NCBI GenBank assembly: GCA_902497065.1
Contig: CABVDH010000013.1
Span: forward strand, 1-47,024
Origin: an uncultured Collinsella sp.
GTDB lineage: Bacteria > Actinomycetota > Coriobacteriia > Coriobacteriales > Coriobacteriaceae
DNA: 47,024 nt
Direction of reading: 5' to 3'
In this document: in pieces, positions 35,953 through 45,029 of the stretch
Layout of the letters: the number at the start of each line of letters is the position of its first letter
Numbering within the stretch: position 1 is the stretch's first letter
Made by a program: the position numbers and the translations under genes
The notes under the pieces: model-generated
Database searches by the model: none
The model's input: only the letters and a program-made list of their open reading frames with translations
Told to the model about the DNA's origin: nothing

Positions 35953-38141
35953 TCGATGCGCCCGACCACGCTGCTCAGGAGCGGGGCAATCGTTCGGCAG
36001 GGGCATGGCTCCTTGTCGCTCTGCTGGGGATAGCGCTCTCGGTTGTTGCCGGCATGATGAGCTACGGTTACACGACGGCCCAAGCCGAGCAGCGCTTTGC
36101 CGACGTTGTCGATTACGTGGCGACGCAGAGCCTTTCCTACGATGCATTCAACAGCGCCTATACGACCAAAAACCTGATTCGCGTTATGGAGATCGCCGGA
36201 GAGGCTGCCCGCGATATGGAGCGCGACGGTTCAGTGGATAACGCCATGCTGGAGCAATACGCCGACCAGTTCAACGTGAGCGCGCTGATCGTGACGGACG
36301 CATCGGGCAATTTGGTGTCCGAGTCCTCGACGGGCGATGTGGACTACGGGTCGCTCGCTACGTATCTCAAAGAATCACCCGTGCTGGAGGTGGCAACTCA
36401 TCCGCTTAAGTCCTATACCGCCCGCATTACGCTTGCGGATGATTCGGTCGCAGACATTGGCTGCGTGACTCGGCAGGATGGCGAGGGCATCGTTATCGCG
36501 GTAAGGCATCAGAGCGCGAAAGCGGTTGCAAGCAATACACTCAAACTGCAGAGCTTGCTTGATGGCTATGAAACCATCGATAGCGGCAATATCGTGATCG
36601 AAAGCGACGGCAAGGTCGTTGCGACCAATGCCGTTGAACCCACCGTATTGGGCGTGTTCGATCTGCCTGCGACGGATGTCTTTATTGTCGACGGTATTAA
36701 GGATCGATGCCTGGCTGGTAAGGTCAGATTGGTTAACGCCGACGGCGAGTGGTATTTGGGCACATTTGGAAAAGCGCACAAATTCTATGTGTACACCTAT
36801 GCCTCGGCGCAGCGCTACTTTGAGGTCGCCGCGGCTGTTGCCGCCGGCGTGCTGGTGCTCTACGGCGGTGTTATAGCCGTTGTTGTGACGGTGCGTCGCC
36901 GCGCTGATCGTCGACGTTTGACGGACTTGCTGCAGCAGGAGCGCGACTATGGCGACAAGCTGGCAAAGGCGGCGCGTGAGGCCTCGTCTGCCAACTCGGC
37001 AAAGACGGAGTTTCTGCGTCGCATGAGCCACGATCTGCGCACGCCCATCAACGGCATTCGCGGCATGGTCGAGGTTGGCGATGCCAATGCGGACGATCTG
37101 CAAAAGCAGACTGAGTGCCGCTCAAAAATCTGGACGGCATCGGGACTGCTGCTCGACCTTGCCAACGAGGCGCTCGATATGAGTCGCCTGGAGAGCGGGC
37201 AGGTCGACCTGAACCTCGTGCCCATAAATTTGGTGGCCCTCAACTGTGAAGTGCGCGATATTCTGGAGCGCCAGGCCGAGGAGCGTCTGGTGACAATTAT
37301 CTCCGACCAGCAGACGCTTAATCATCCCTATGCGCGGGTGAGCGTGACGCACCTCAAGCGTTTGTTGCTCAATATTGCCGGCAATGCCGTCAAGTACAAC
37401 CGCCAGGGCGGCTATGTCCGCCTGGTGTGCCGCGAGGTGGAGCCAGCGGATGGCGTCCCCGTCTATGAATACACGATCGCCGACAACGGTATTGGCATGA
37501 GCGAGGAGTTCCAAAAGCACCTCTACGAGCCGTTTTGCCGCGAGGAGCAGCAGGTGGAAGGCGCTTCGTCGGGAACTGGCCTGGGCGCGCCTATCGCAAA
37601 ACAGCTGGTCGAGCTTATGGGCGGAACCATGAGCTTTACGAGTGTCTTGGGGCAGGGGACGACGTTTACCATTCGCCTGCCGTTCGAGAAGTGCGACCGC
37701 TCCGAGATTCCTCAGGCAGTTCCCGCGGATGCGGGAGACGGCGATGCGCTCCAGGGCTTGCGCGTTTTGCTCGTAGAGGATAACGATCTGAATGCCGAGA
37801 TCGCGCAGTTTACGCTCAGCCGTGCCGGTGCCATCGTGACGCATGCTAAGGATGGCGAGTCTGCCGTCGAGATGTTTGCCGCGAGCGCGCCGTACGAGTA
37901 CGACGCGGTGTTGATGGACATCATGATGCCCGGTATCGATGGCCTTGAGGCCACGCGTCGGATTCGAGCACTCGATCGCGAGGATGCCGCGACCACGCCG
38001 ATTGTTGCCGTGAGCGCCAACGCCTTTGCCGACGACCGCAGGCTTTCGCGTGAGGCGGGCATGAACGCGCACCTGAGCAAACCTGTGAGCTCGCAAGAGC
38101 TCGTCGAGGCGCTAGCGCACATCGCCGCCGACGCTTCATAA
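35949..38141 (+). CDS. Hybrid sensor histidine kinase with a receiver domain
   Basis: The 730-residue protein has a membrane helix at about 20-40, an extracytoplasmic sensor (about 45-290), a second helix near 295-315, a kinase core with His361 (RRMSHDLRTPINGIRG) and a C-terminal receiver (about 600-725) with Asp657 (AVLMDIMMPGIDG). N-box (NIAGNAVKYN), G1 (DNGIGMS) and G2 (GTGLGAPI) motifs are seen. No Hpt domain follows, so the phosphoryl group must reach an unlinked partner, or the receiver is regulatory. Translationally coupled to the binding protein upstream. Confidence 0.9.
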   Translation: MIDAPDHAAQERGNRSAGAWLLVALLGIALSVVAGMMSYGYTTAQAEQRFADVVDYVATQSLSYDAFNSAYTTKNLIRVMEIAGEAARDMERDGSVDNAMLEQYADQFNVSALIVTDASGNLVSESSTGDVDYGSLATYLKESPVLEVATHPLKSYTARITLADDSVADIGCVTRQDGEGIVIAVRHQSAKAVASNTLKLQSLLDGYETIDSGNIVIESDGKVVATNAVEPTVLGVFDLPATDVFIVDGIKDRCLAGKVRLVNADGEWYLGTFGKAHKFYVYTYASAQRYFEVAAAVAAGVLVLYGGVIAVVVTVRRRADRRRLTDLLQQERDYGDKLAKAAREASSANSAKTEFLRRMSHDLRTPINGIRGMVEVGDANADDLQKQTECRSKIWTASGLLLDLANEALDMSRLESGQVDLNLVPINLVALNCEVRDILERQAEERLVTIISDQQTLNHPYARVSVTHLKRLLLNIAGNAVKYNRQGGYVRLVCREVEPADGVPVYEYTIADNGIGMSEEFQKHLYEPFCREEQQVEGASSGTGLGAPIAKQLVELMGGTMSFTSVLGQGTTFTIRLPFEKCDRSEIPQAVPADAGDGDALQGLRVLLVEDNDLNAEIAQFTLSRAGAIVTHAKDGESAVEMFAASAPYEYDAVLMDIMMPGIDGLEATRRIRALDREDAATTPIVAVSANAFADDRRLSREAGMNAHLSKPVSSQELVEALAHIAADAS

Positions 38142-38143
38142 GC

Positions 38144-38183
38144 ATATGGCCCGGTTCCAAGGTGGGTTGGAACCGGGCCATAT
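38144..38183. terminator. Strong perfect hairpin between converging genes
   Basis: A 17-bp perfect stem (core GGCCCGGTTCCAA/TTGGAACCGGGCC) with loop GGTGGG and an A/T-rich tail (ATTATTATT) follows the kinase gene. It can serve both the plus-strand kinase and the minus-strand gene ending at 38211. Confidence 0.75.
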
Positions 38184-38210
38184 TATTATTGATGAGGCCT
38201 GCTGAGGGGC

Positions 38211-38690
38211 TTACTTTTCTTGAATCTGCTTGCCGCAAAGATGCTCAATCGAAATCTCGTAGAGCTGGACGCCCTTGATGTCTTTGGCGATTTCCTCTTC
38301 GACTTCTTCGGCAGAAGGGTAGTACTTAAGGGCGAGCTGGCGGACTTTGTCCTCGATAAACGCGGGGGTGTCATTCGCCAGGCGACAACGGCCAAAGACG
38401 ACGGTGCTCATAACGTAGGGAGCCCAGTCACCGTCCTGGTACCACTCGTTGCCGTATACGGTAAAGCAGACCTTGTCATCGCGCTTGAGTGCGTCGACCT
38501 TGTGGCCGGCTTTGGCGCCATGGAAATAGATCTTGTCGTGCTCGGCGTCAAAGAAGTAGTTGACGGGAATGGCGTACGGGTAGCCATCGTCGCCGTTGAC
38601 GGCAAAGACGCCGCGCTTGCAGGTGGCGAGCAGTTTGCGCGCTTCCTCGTCGGTGATGGCGCGTTTCTTTCGACGTAAGGGTCTAAACAT
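38211..38690 (-). CDS. Pyridoxamine 5'-phosphate oxidase-like flavin-binding protein
   Basis: The 159-residue split-barrel protein contains GVFAVNGDDGYPYAIPVNYF and KIYFHGAKAGHKVDALKRDD, typical of PNPOx-like proteins often called NimA-like 5-nitroimidazole resistance proteins. It probably binds FMN. ATG 38690 has AAAGGA upstream; an in-frame start at 38729 lies before that site. Substrate unknown. Confidence 0.85.
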   Translation of the reverse strand: MFRPLRRKKRAITDEEARKLLATCKRGVFAVNGDDGYPYAIPVNYFFDAEHDKIYFHGAKAGHKVDALKRDDKVCFTVYGNEWYQDGDWAPYVMSTVVFGRCRLANDTPAFIEDKVRQLALKYYPSAEEVEEEIAKDIKGVQLYEISIEHLCGKQIQEK

Positions 38691-38732
38691 CGTTGGCTTC
38701 CTTTCTGGTCGTGCGTAGTGGTCGAGCACAAA

Positions 38733-41537
38733 CTATAGCGAAACGGATCCGTTTTTCTTGATGCGGGCGAGTATGTTTTTGAGCTTGTTAAAGTCGAGCG
38801 GTTTGGATAGATGGGCGTTCATGCCGGCGTCGTGTGCCGCCTTGGCGTCCTCGGCAAAGGCATTGGCGGTGAGCGCGATGATGGGGATATCGGCTGCATC
38901 GACCTTCTCGCTCAGGCGAATCGCGCGGGTTGCCTCGTAACCGTCCATGTCCGGCATCATAATGTCCATCAGGATCGCATCGAAGCTGCCGGCGGGATGC
39001 GATAGGTACAGATCGACGACTTCGTTGCCGTTGGCGGCGCGGGTGACCACGACGCCCTCGGATTCTAGCAGCGCCTGGGCAATCTCGGCATTCAATTCGT
39101 TGTCTTCGGCGAGCAGTACGTTCATGTCGGCGAGCGAGCAGTCGAGCGCCCCCTCGACCGTATTCGCCCGCGCTTGGGGGTTCTTGTCGATATCGAGCGG
39201 AATCTCCACGTAGAACGAGGTGCCCGCATGGAGCTCGCTGGTGACTTCGATGGTGCCGCCCATTAGTTCAATAAGCGACTTGACGATTGGCATGCCCATG
39301 CCGGTTCCTTGGAACTTGCTACGTGCATCGTTACCTTCTTGGGCAAACGGCTCATAGATATGCTTTAAAAACTTGGAAGTCATGCCAATGCCGGTATCCG
39401 AAACGCTAAAGCAAAAGAGCGCGCGCCCGTTATCGAGTGGCTTGGTCTTTGAGCTAAAGGTGACGGAGCCGCCGTGCTTGTTGTACTTAATGCTGTTGTC
39501 TAACAGGTTGATCATGATCTGTCGGATATGGGTGGGACTGCCGACCATGTATGGCCCCGTGGTGTATGGCAGACTATTGTCCTGCATGGTGATGCCGTTA
39601 TCGGATGCGCGGAGCTTGCACAGAACCAGCGTATCGTCACAGAGCTCTTTGAGGTTAAAAGGCGCATGTTCCAGTGTTATCTTGCGGTCTTCGATTTTGC
39701 CCATCTCGAGGATGTCGTTAATCAGCGAGAGCAGGTGATTGGCGGCAACACGAGCCTTGGCGCGGCTTTCGCGGGCGACCTGGATATCGCCTTCCTTCAA
39801 TTCCTCGATATCGATAAGGCCCAGGATGCCGTTGAGCGGCGTACGGATGTCGTGGCTCATGCGCGTGAGGAATGCCGTCTTAGCGGCGTTGGCGGCGTCG
39901 GCTTTTTCGCGCTCGGTTCGAGCGCGCACGAGCGCCCAGATGAGCAGGACGATGCTGACCGACAACATACCGATGAGGGTGGAGGCAACGGCGGTGCGGT
40001 TGCGATAAAGGAATTGAAGCGTGTTGGATTCCTGGGCCGTGTACGACGTAGAGGAGTAATTGCTTGCGGAGAGCGATTCTCCGGCATTGATGATGCCCTT
40101 GTTGATGATTCCCAGCAGCTCGGGCTTTCCGCGCGAAATCCAGCACGAGAGCTCGCAGGTGTCAGGGAGCTCGACCGTCTCGCAGTCCTCGAGATCATAA
40201 CGATCGCCGAGGGTTTTTACGCGTGAACTGGGAGCGACGACGCAGCGCGCCGTTCCCCTCCTGAGGGCGTCGAACGCTTCATCGTCGGATCGGTATTCGG
40301 TCACGGTCGCTGTGGGAAACAGGCTTTCAAGTGCATTTTTGTTGACAAACGATGATTTGGTACGGGCGATGTTCTGAAGGTCTTTGTTCAGGTCGCTGCC
40401 GGTGTGGATGGCGGTGAGGGACACGGTCCCCAACGATGCCGACTGCACAACGCCTGATTGCTCGGCAACCCAGTAATCTCGGTATACCGGCAGCGCAACG
40501 TCTATGCTTCCCTTTGACAGAGCCTTTGACATCATCTTGTAGCTATCAAAGGCGACGGTTTTGACCGTAATGCCAAATTTATCGTGCAACGTCGTCGCAA
40601 GCGATGCGAGCGAGCCTTCCATTTCGCCGTTTTCGTCTTCGTTGCAGTAGGGGAGTTTGCCCGTAATGTAGCCGAGCGTGATGGTGTTGTCATTTGCTTT
40701 GAGCCAGGAACGTTCGGGGCCGTTGAGCGATGATGAACCGCTGTTTTTGACCGAGTAGTTAGATTTGACTTCGTCGATATAGCGTGGGTTGACGCGGGCG
40801 ATTGCCGACATGGCGGCATTGATGTCGTCCATTAGGTCGGGGCGGCTTTTGGGGACGGCAAAGTAGTAGTCGCTCGAACCAACGTAGAACATGGGCGACG
40901 CATCGGGCGACGAAATAGTGTCGTTCATGATGACGGCATCGACTTCGTCGTTTGCGAGCGCGTCAAAGAGGGCGCCGCCAGTGTCGATTTCTTTATAGGT
41001 GCAGGTAATGCCTTCGTTGGCGAGCCACTGCCGGCCAACAAAGGTTTGCATAACGTCGGGGTTGTAGCCGATGGTAAGGCCTTGGAGCGCTTGGGGGTCG
41101 CCCTTGGCCAGATCGTCGCGATCGGGCTTGGCGTAGATGTAGTAGCGCTCGGTGCCCTCGGGGTTCGAGGAAAAGAGCAGCTTTTGGGCGCGTTCCTCGG
41201 AGTAGGAGATGTTAGGCATAAGGTCGATTTCGCCTGCCTCGAGCATGTCCATAAGCTCGGTGAAGGTGCCGGAGACGTATTCGTACCGCCAGCCGGGCGT
41301 GTAGTACGACAGGGTCTGGAGGTACTCGTAACCCCATCCCGAGAGACGCTCGCCGGGGGTGCCGTCCTGGAAGCCCTCGTTGTTGACGAGCCAGCCGACG
41401 CGGACCGTTTTGACCTGCTGATCGGAGTCGGCGGCAAAGGCAGGGGCGGGCGCGACGGCGCTCAGTACGGCGAGCGCGGTAAGCGCGGCGGCCAGGGTGC
41501 GACATATAACTGAACGAAGGACAGTGGCAGCTCTCAC
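38733..41537 (-). CDS. BvgS-like hybrid kinase with two binding-protein domains
   Basis: The 934-residue protein has a signal peptide (LAAALTALAVLSAVAPAPAFA), then two tandem periplasmic binding-protein type II domains (residues about 45-265 and 280-505). A membrane helix at about 515-535 comes next, then a kinase core with His about residue 561 (RMSHDIRTPLNGILG) and a receiver with Asp about 858 (AILMDIMMPDMDG). Such kinases detect ligands directly with venus-flytrap modules. There is no Hpt. The start is read as GTG 41537 behind TTAGGA; a TTG at 41543 is the next choice. It faces the PNPOx-like gene in the same direction. Confidence 0.9.
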   Translation of the reverse strand: MRAATVLRSVICRTLAAALTALAVLSAVAPAPAFAADSDQQVKTVRVGWLVNNEGFQDGTPGERLSGWGYEYLQTLSYYTPGWRYEYVSGTFTELMDMLEAGEIDLMPNISYSEERAQKLLFSSNPEGTERYYIYAKPDRDDLAKGDPQALQGLTIGYNPDVMQTFVGRQWLANEGITCTYKEIDTGGALFDALANDEVDAVIMNDTISSPDASPMFYVGSSDYYFAVPKSRPDLMDDINAAMSAIARVNPRYIDEVKSNYSVKNSGSSSLNGPERSWLKANDNTITLGYITGKLPYCNEDENGEMEGSLASLATTLHDKFGITVKTVAFDSYKMMSKALSKGSIDVALPVYRDYWVAEQSGVVQSASLGTVSLTAIHTGSDLNKDLQNIARTKSSFVNKNALESLFPTATVTEYRSDDEAFDALRRGTARCVVAPSSRVKTLGDRYDLEDCETVELPDTCELSCWISRGKPELLGIINKGIINAGESLSASNYSSTSYTAQESNTLQFLYRNRTAVASTLIGMLSVSIVLLIWALVRARTEREKADAANAAKTAFLTRMSHDIRTPLNGILGLIDIEELKEGDIQVARESRAKARVAANHLLSLINDILEMGKIEDRKITLEHAPFNLKELCDDTLVLCKLRASDNGITMQDNSLPYTTGPYMVGSPTHIRQIMINLLDNSIKYNKHGGSVTFSSKTKPLDNGRALFCFSVSDTGIGMTSKFLKHIYEPFAQEGNDARSKFQGTGMGMPIVKSLIELMGGTIEVTSELHAGTSFYVEIPLDIDKNPQARANTVEGALDCSLADMNVLLAEDNELNAEIAQALLESEGVVVTRAANGNEVVDLYLSHPAGSFDAILMDIMMPDMDGYEATRAIRLSEKVDAADIPIIALTANAFAEDAKAAHDAGMNAHLSKPLDFNKLKNILARIKKNGSVSL

Positions 41538-41606
41538 ATGCAATCCTAACGAATCGAGACATTACCGCATAAGGATACCAGCTCAGCCTGCCCAGGCGGC
41601 AGCTGG

Positions 41607-41691
41607 TAGTCATTGGGGACGTTCTTAAACGACTAGTCATCGGGGACGTTCTTGTTTGACTAGTCATTTAAGAACGTCCCCGATGACTAGT
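41607..41691. repeat. Dispersed palindromic repeat cluster (two direct copies, one inverted)
   Basis: Copies start at 41607 and 41633 with the core GGGGACGTTCTT, and an inverted copy lies at 41667-41691. The arms 41632-41653 and 41670-41691 are perfect 22-bp complements. GACTAGTC recurs as a spacer. The same core occurs at 31472-31520. Confidence 0.8.
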
Positions 41692-41759
41692 TCCGTTTGC
41701 GGGGGAGGCGTGGGACAATACCGAGCGAACGTGATTGGTTGTCCGTGGAAAGGGTCGCG

Positions 41760-42185
41760 ATGAAAAAGCTCAGGACGCTTGCTGACGTGTTACGCCAGGC
41801 GGGCTTCGTGCGCATTACGGAGCTATTCCTCGTCTTTTACTTGCTGTGCTCGACGGCCGTCTGGCTGTCCGAGCCCACGACCCTCACGTTTGGCGATGGC
41901 CTGTGGTTTAGCTTTGAGACGGTCTCGACCATCGGCTTTGGTGACATTCCGGCCGAGACACCGGTTGCCCGCGCCATTACCGTCGTCTTGAGCGTTATCA
42001 GCATCTTCTACATCGCCATGCTCACGGGCGTGGCGGTGAACTACTGCAATACGCTTATCAAGATGCGTCAAAAGGACACCATGGCTCGTTTTATGGACGA
42101 TCTTGAGCATTTGGAAGAGCTCGATCGTGACGAGCTCGCCGATCTGTCACGCCGCGTGCGCGAGTATCGTCGACGCCAGCGCTAA
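41760..42185 (+). CDS. Two-helix potassium channel subunit
   Basis: The 141-residue protein has helix 1 (ELFLVFYLLCSTAVWL), a pore loop with the K+-selectivity motif STIGFGDIP, helix 2 (ITVVLSVISIFYIAMLTGVA) and a charged C-terminal helix. It is a short Kir/KcsA-like subunit that would assemble as a tetramer. ATG 41760 follows GAAAGGG; the open frame upstream is not conserved in style. Confidence 0.82.
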   Translation: MKKLRTLADVLRQAGFVRITELFLVFYLLCSTAVWLSEPTTLTFGDGLWFSFETVSTIGFGDIPAETPVARAITVVLSVISIFYIAMLTGVAVNYCNTLIKMRQKDTMARFMDDLEHLEELDRDELADLSRRVREYRRRQR

Positions 42186-42219
42186 GACGAACGTCGTGCG
42201 CCACAACAGGGGGACAAAT

Positions 42220-42753
42220 ATGAACATCACCGTGTACCTGGGTGCCAACACTGGCAATGACCCGGCATTTCTGCCCGCGGTACAGGAGCTGGGCAACTGG
42301 ATTGGTGCCAACGGACACGCGCTGGTATACGGCGGGTCCAAATCGGGCCTGATGGGCGCGCTCGCCGATAGCGTGCTCGATGCCGGCGGACACGTGACGG
42401 GTGTTGAGCCGAGCTTTTTTATCGAGGCCGAGTTTCAACATGACGGCATCGACGACCTTATCGTGACGAGCGATATGGCCGAGCGCAAAGCCAAGATGAT
42501 TGAGCTCGGCGATGTGTTCATCGCCTTTCCCGGCGGGACGGGCACGCTCGAGGAGATTGCCGAGGTCATGTCCGCTGTGTCGTTGGGGCACCTGAGTGCT
42601 CCGTGCATCCTGTATAACCTGGACGGTTACTACAACGACCTCAAGGCGCTGCTCGGGCACATGATTGATAAGGGCCTATCGAGCCCGCAGCGCCAGCAAG
42701 GTATCTACTTTGCCGACGATTTGCGCGAGATTGCCTCGATTATCAACGGATAA
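42220..42753 (+). CDS. LOG-family protein (TIGR00730, cytokinin-riboside-hydrolase-like)
   Basis: The 177-residue Rossmann-fold protein has YLGANTGN, the LVYGGSKSGLMGALAD motif and the signature FPGGTGTLEEI. LOG enzymes release a base from nucleotide monophosphates; in bacteria the physiological role is mostly unknown. AGGGGGACAAAT precedes ATG 42220. It follows the channel gene by 34 bases. Confidence 0.87.
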   Translation: MNITVYLGANTGNDPAFLPAVQELGNWIGANGHALVYGGSKSGLMGALADSVLDAGGHVTGVEPSFFIEAEFQHDGIDDLIVTSDMAERKAKMIELGDVFIAFPGGTGTLEEIAEVMSAVSLGHLSAPCILYNLDGYYNDLKALLGHMIDKGLSSPQRQQGIYFADDLREIASIING

Positions 42754-42878
42754 GTCTTGAGCTTGCCCCACTATGGCTCCCAATGGTGCCGTTCGCGGCG
42801 CAGACGGCTGGCTCGTTCGGGCAACGCTCGCTCTACAATAAAACGTAACTATGTCGACTTTGACCGCGGGAGGACCCG

Positions 42879-44183
42879 ATGGATAACCTTGCCAAACCCA
42901 AAAACCGCGCGCTGTTTTTACTTAGCGTTGCCGTGACCGGTGCGTTCGCAGGTGCCGCGGTCTGGCTGTTCTTTTTTGCGATGGAGCACGGTATCGACTA
43001 TCTATGGACCGAGATTCCGCACGCGCTGGGCGTCGCTTCGCCCGAGCTTGCCAGCGGCCCGTTTGGCTTTTTGCCGTACCCGTTTTTTGTCTGCCTGCTG
43101 GGCGGCCTGTTAATCGGTCTGTACGAAAAGATGACAGGCACCAAGACCGATGACCTCAACCAGGTGATGGCTAAGGTTAAGCAAGACGGTCGCTACCCGT
43201 ACGACAATCTGGGCAAGCTTTCGCTCGCAGCATTGCTGCCGCTGCTGTTTGGCGGAAGTATTGGACCGGAGGCCGGCCTGACCGGCGTTATCGCGGGTCT
43301 GTGCAGCTGGGTCGGCGACCGCATGCGTCGCTTTGGCGCCGAGTTTAGGGAGCTCACGCTGCTGGGTACCCAGGCTGCCCTGACGGCGCTCTTTACCGCG
43401 CCCGTTTTTGGCTTTGTGGCACCGCTTGCCGGTAGCGCCGATGGCCGGGGCGAAGACGCCGACGATGAGTCCGCGTCCGGCGAGATCACGATCAAGCTGC
43501 CCAAGGCACAGAAGACCGTGGTCTACGGCATTGCGATTGCCGGCGGTCTGGGCACCTATCTGCTGCTCGGCCAGCTCATGGGCGGCGGCATGGGCATGCC
43601 CAGGTTCGAGTCCGCCGAGGTGGGCAACCTGGAACTTACCTGGCTCATTCCGCTGGCGTTGGTTGGCACCGCTTGCGGCTGGCTGTACTTTGTCTCCGAG
43701 CACGCAAGCGAGGCGCTGTCCCATGCAATAGGGGAGCGCCCTGTCGTTAAGGCTATGCTGGCCGGTCTGGCGCTCGCCATCTGCGGCACGGTCCTGCCCT
43801 ACACCATGTTTGCCGGTGAGACCCAGGCCGATGTACTTATGGAGACCTACCTCACCATTCCCGCCGGCGTACTTATCGCGACCGGTCTGGTTAAGGCCAT
43901 GTTGACGCCTGCCCTCATCAACCTTGGTTGGCGCGGCGGCCACTTCTTCCCGGTTATCTTCTCGGGCGTAAGCCTGGGCTATGGCCTTGCCATCCTCACC
44001 GGCGCCGATCCGGTCTTTTGTGTCGCCGTCTGCACGGCATCGACGATGGGTGCGGTCATGCGTCAGCCGGTCATGGTCGTGGGCCTGCTGCTCATGTGCT
44101 TCCCACTCAAGGGTATCGTCTGCATGATCGTCGCCGCAGCCATCGCCGCCGGCGTTCCACTGCCCAAGCCGCTGCGCAAGTAG
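42879..44183 (+). CDS. ClC-family chloride channel or H+/Cl- antiporter
   Basis: The 434-residue membrane protein has about ten hydrophobic segments and the ClC filter motif GGSIGPEAGLTG (canonical GxGxxPE-type loop; here GSIGPE), plus WRGGHFFPVIFSG and FCVAVCTASTMGAVMRQPVM later. Whether it is channel or antiporter depends on the proton-pathway glutamates; the gating Glu of the GPE motif is present. GGGAGG lies before ATG 42879, and a TACAAT -10 is at 42834-42839. Confidence 0.86.
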   Translation: MDNLAKPKNRALFLLSVAVTGAFAGAAVWLFFFAMEHGIDYLWTEIPHALGVASPELASGPFGFLPYPFFVCLLGGLLIGLYEKMTGTKTDDLNQVMAKVKQDGRYPYDNLGKLSLAALLPLLFGGSIGPEAGLTGVIAGLCSWVGDRMRRFGAEFRELTLLGTQAALTALFTAPVFGFVAPLAGSADGRGEDADDESASGEITIKLPKAQKTVVYGIAIAGGLGTYLLLGQLMGGGMGMPRFESAEVGNLELTWLIPLALVGTACGWLYFVSEHASEALSHAIGERPVVKAMLAGLALAICGTVLPYTMFAGETQADVLMETYLTIPAGVLIATGLVKAMLTPALINLGWRGGHFFPVIFSGVSLGYGLAILTGADPVFCVAVCTASTMGAVMRQPVMVVGLLLMCFPLKGIVCMIVAAAIAAGVPLPKPLRK

Positions 44184-44218
44184 CGCGCTTTTTCACGAGT
44201 CAATTCCAGAGGTGCGAG

Positions 44219-45010
44219 ATGATTCTGTACTTTAGCGCGACGGGGAACAGCGAGCATGTGGCGCGTCGCATTGCAGCGGCGACAAGCGACAAAGTTATGT
44301 CGATTGAGCGCTTTGATGCCGAGATCCTTCACCTTGCTGTGATGGAAGGCCCCTGTCGGCTGGGGTTTGTCGCCCCGGTGTATGCCTGTGGCTTGCCGAC
44401 GCCAATGATCGAGTTTTTGAAGACTGTCGACCTATCGGTTGCTGCCGGCACAAAGGGCGGCGAGCGCCCCTATACGTTCTATGTCTCGACATATGGTTCG
44501 ATGACCGGGCAATCGGCCAAGCTCGCCCGCGATCTGCTACACGAGCGTGGGCTCGAGTTAGATGCGGCGATGAGCGTCAAGATGCCCGATACCTGGACGC
44601 CTGTTTTCGACCTGTCTGACCCTCAAAAGGTTGAGGGTATCAATAGGGCTGCCGAAGCGCAGATTGATGCCGTGATCGAGGCGGTGCGGGCGCGCCGCAC
44701 GGGCAACATGATGCGCCATCGCGTGCCTCTGTTTGCATCGTGCGCGTATCACGCAATTGGGCTGCCGCGCATGCAACAGACGAGCAAGTTTGCTGTCGAT
44801 GCCGATCGCTGCATCGGCTGCGGCCTGTGTGCCAAGCGCTGCCCCATGGCGGCGATTGAGATGCGAGACGGCCTTCCCGTCTGGACAAAGCCGGAGTGCG
44901 CAGCCTGCCTTCGTTGCCTGCACTGTTGTCCCAAATTTGCCATCTCGCACGGTAAGCGCACGGCATCCCACGGTCAGTACAGGCATCCCAAGCCAGGTGT
45001 GAGGATGTAG
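44219..45010 (+). CDS. EFR1-type flavodoxin-ferredoxin fusion
   Basis: The 263-residue protein has an N-terminal flavodoxin-like domain (MILYFSATGNSEHVARRI) and two 4Fe-4S motifs at the end (CIGCGLCAKRCPM, CAACLRCLHCCPK). This matches the EFR1 family of anaerobes and would carry electrons between FMN and clusters. AGAGGTGC precedes ATG 44219. It converges with the EamA gene, their stops 15 bases apart. Confidence 0.88.
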   Translation: MILYFSATGNSEHVARRIAAATSDKVMSIERFDAEILHLAVMEGPCRLGFVAPVYACGLPTPMIEFLKTVDLSVAAGTKGGERPYTFYVSTYGSMTGQSAKLARDLLHERGLELDAAMSVKMPDTWTPVFDLSDPQKVEGINRAAEAQIDAVIEAVRARRTGNMMRHRVPLFASCAYHAIGLPRMQQTSKFAVDADRCIGCGLCAKRCPMAAIEMRDGLPVWTKPECAACLRCLHCCPKFAISHGKRTASHGQYRHPKPGVRM

Positions 45011-45029
45011 CGGCCGCTGGCCGCGCTAC
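45007..45029. terminator. Hairpin between converging genes
   Basis: GTAGCGGCC and GGCCGCGCTAC pair with a small bulge, spanning the two stop codons at 45010 and 45026. Confidence 0.4.
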
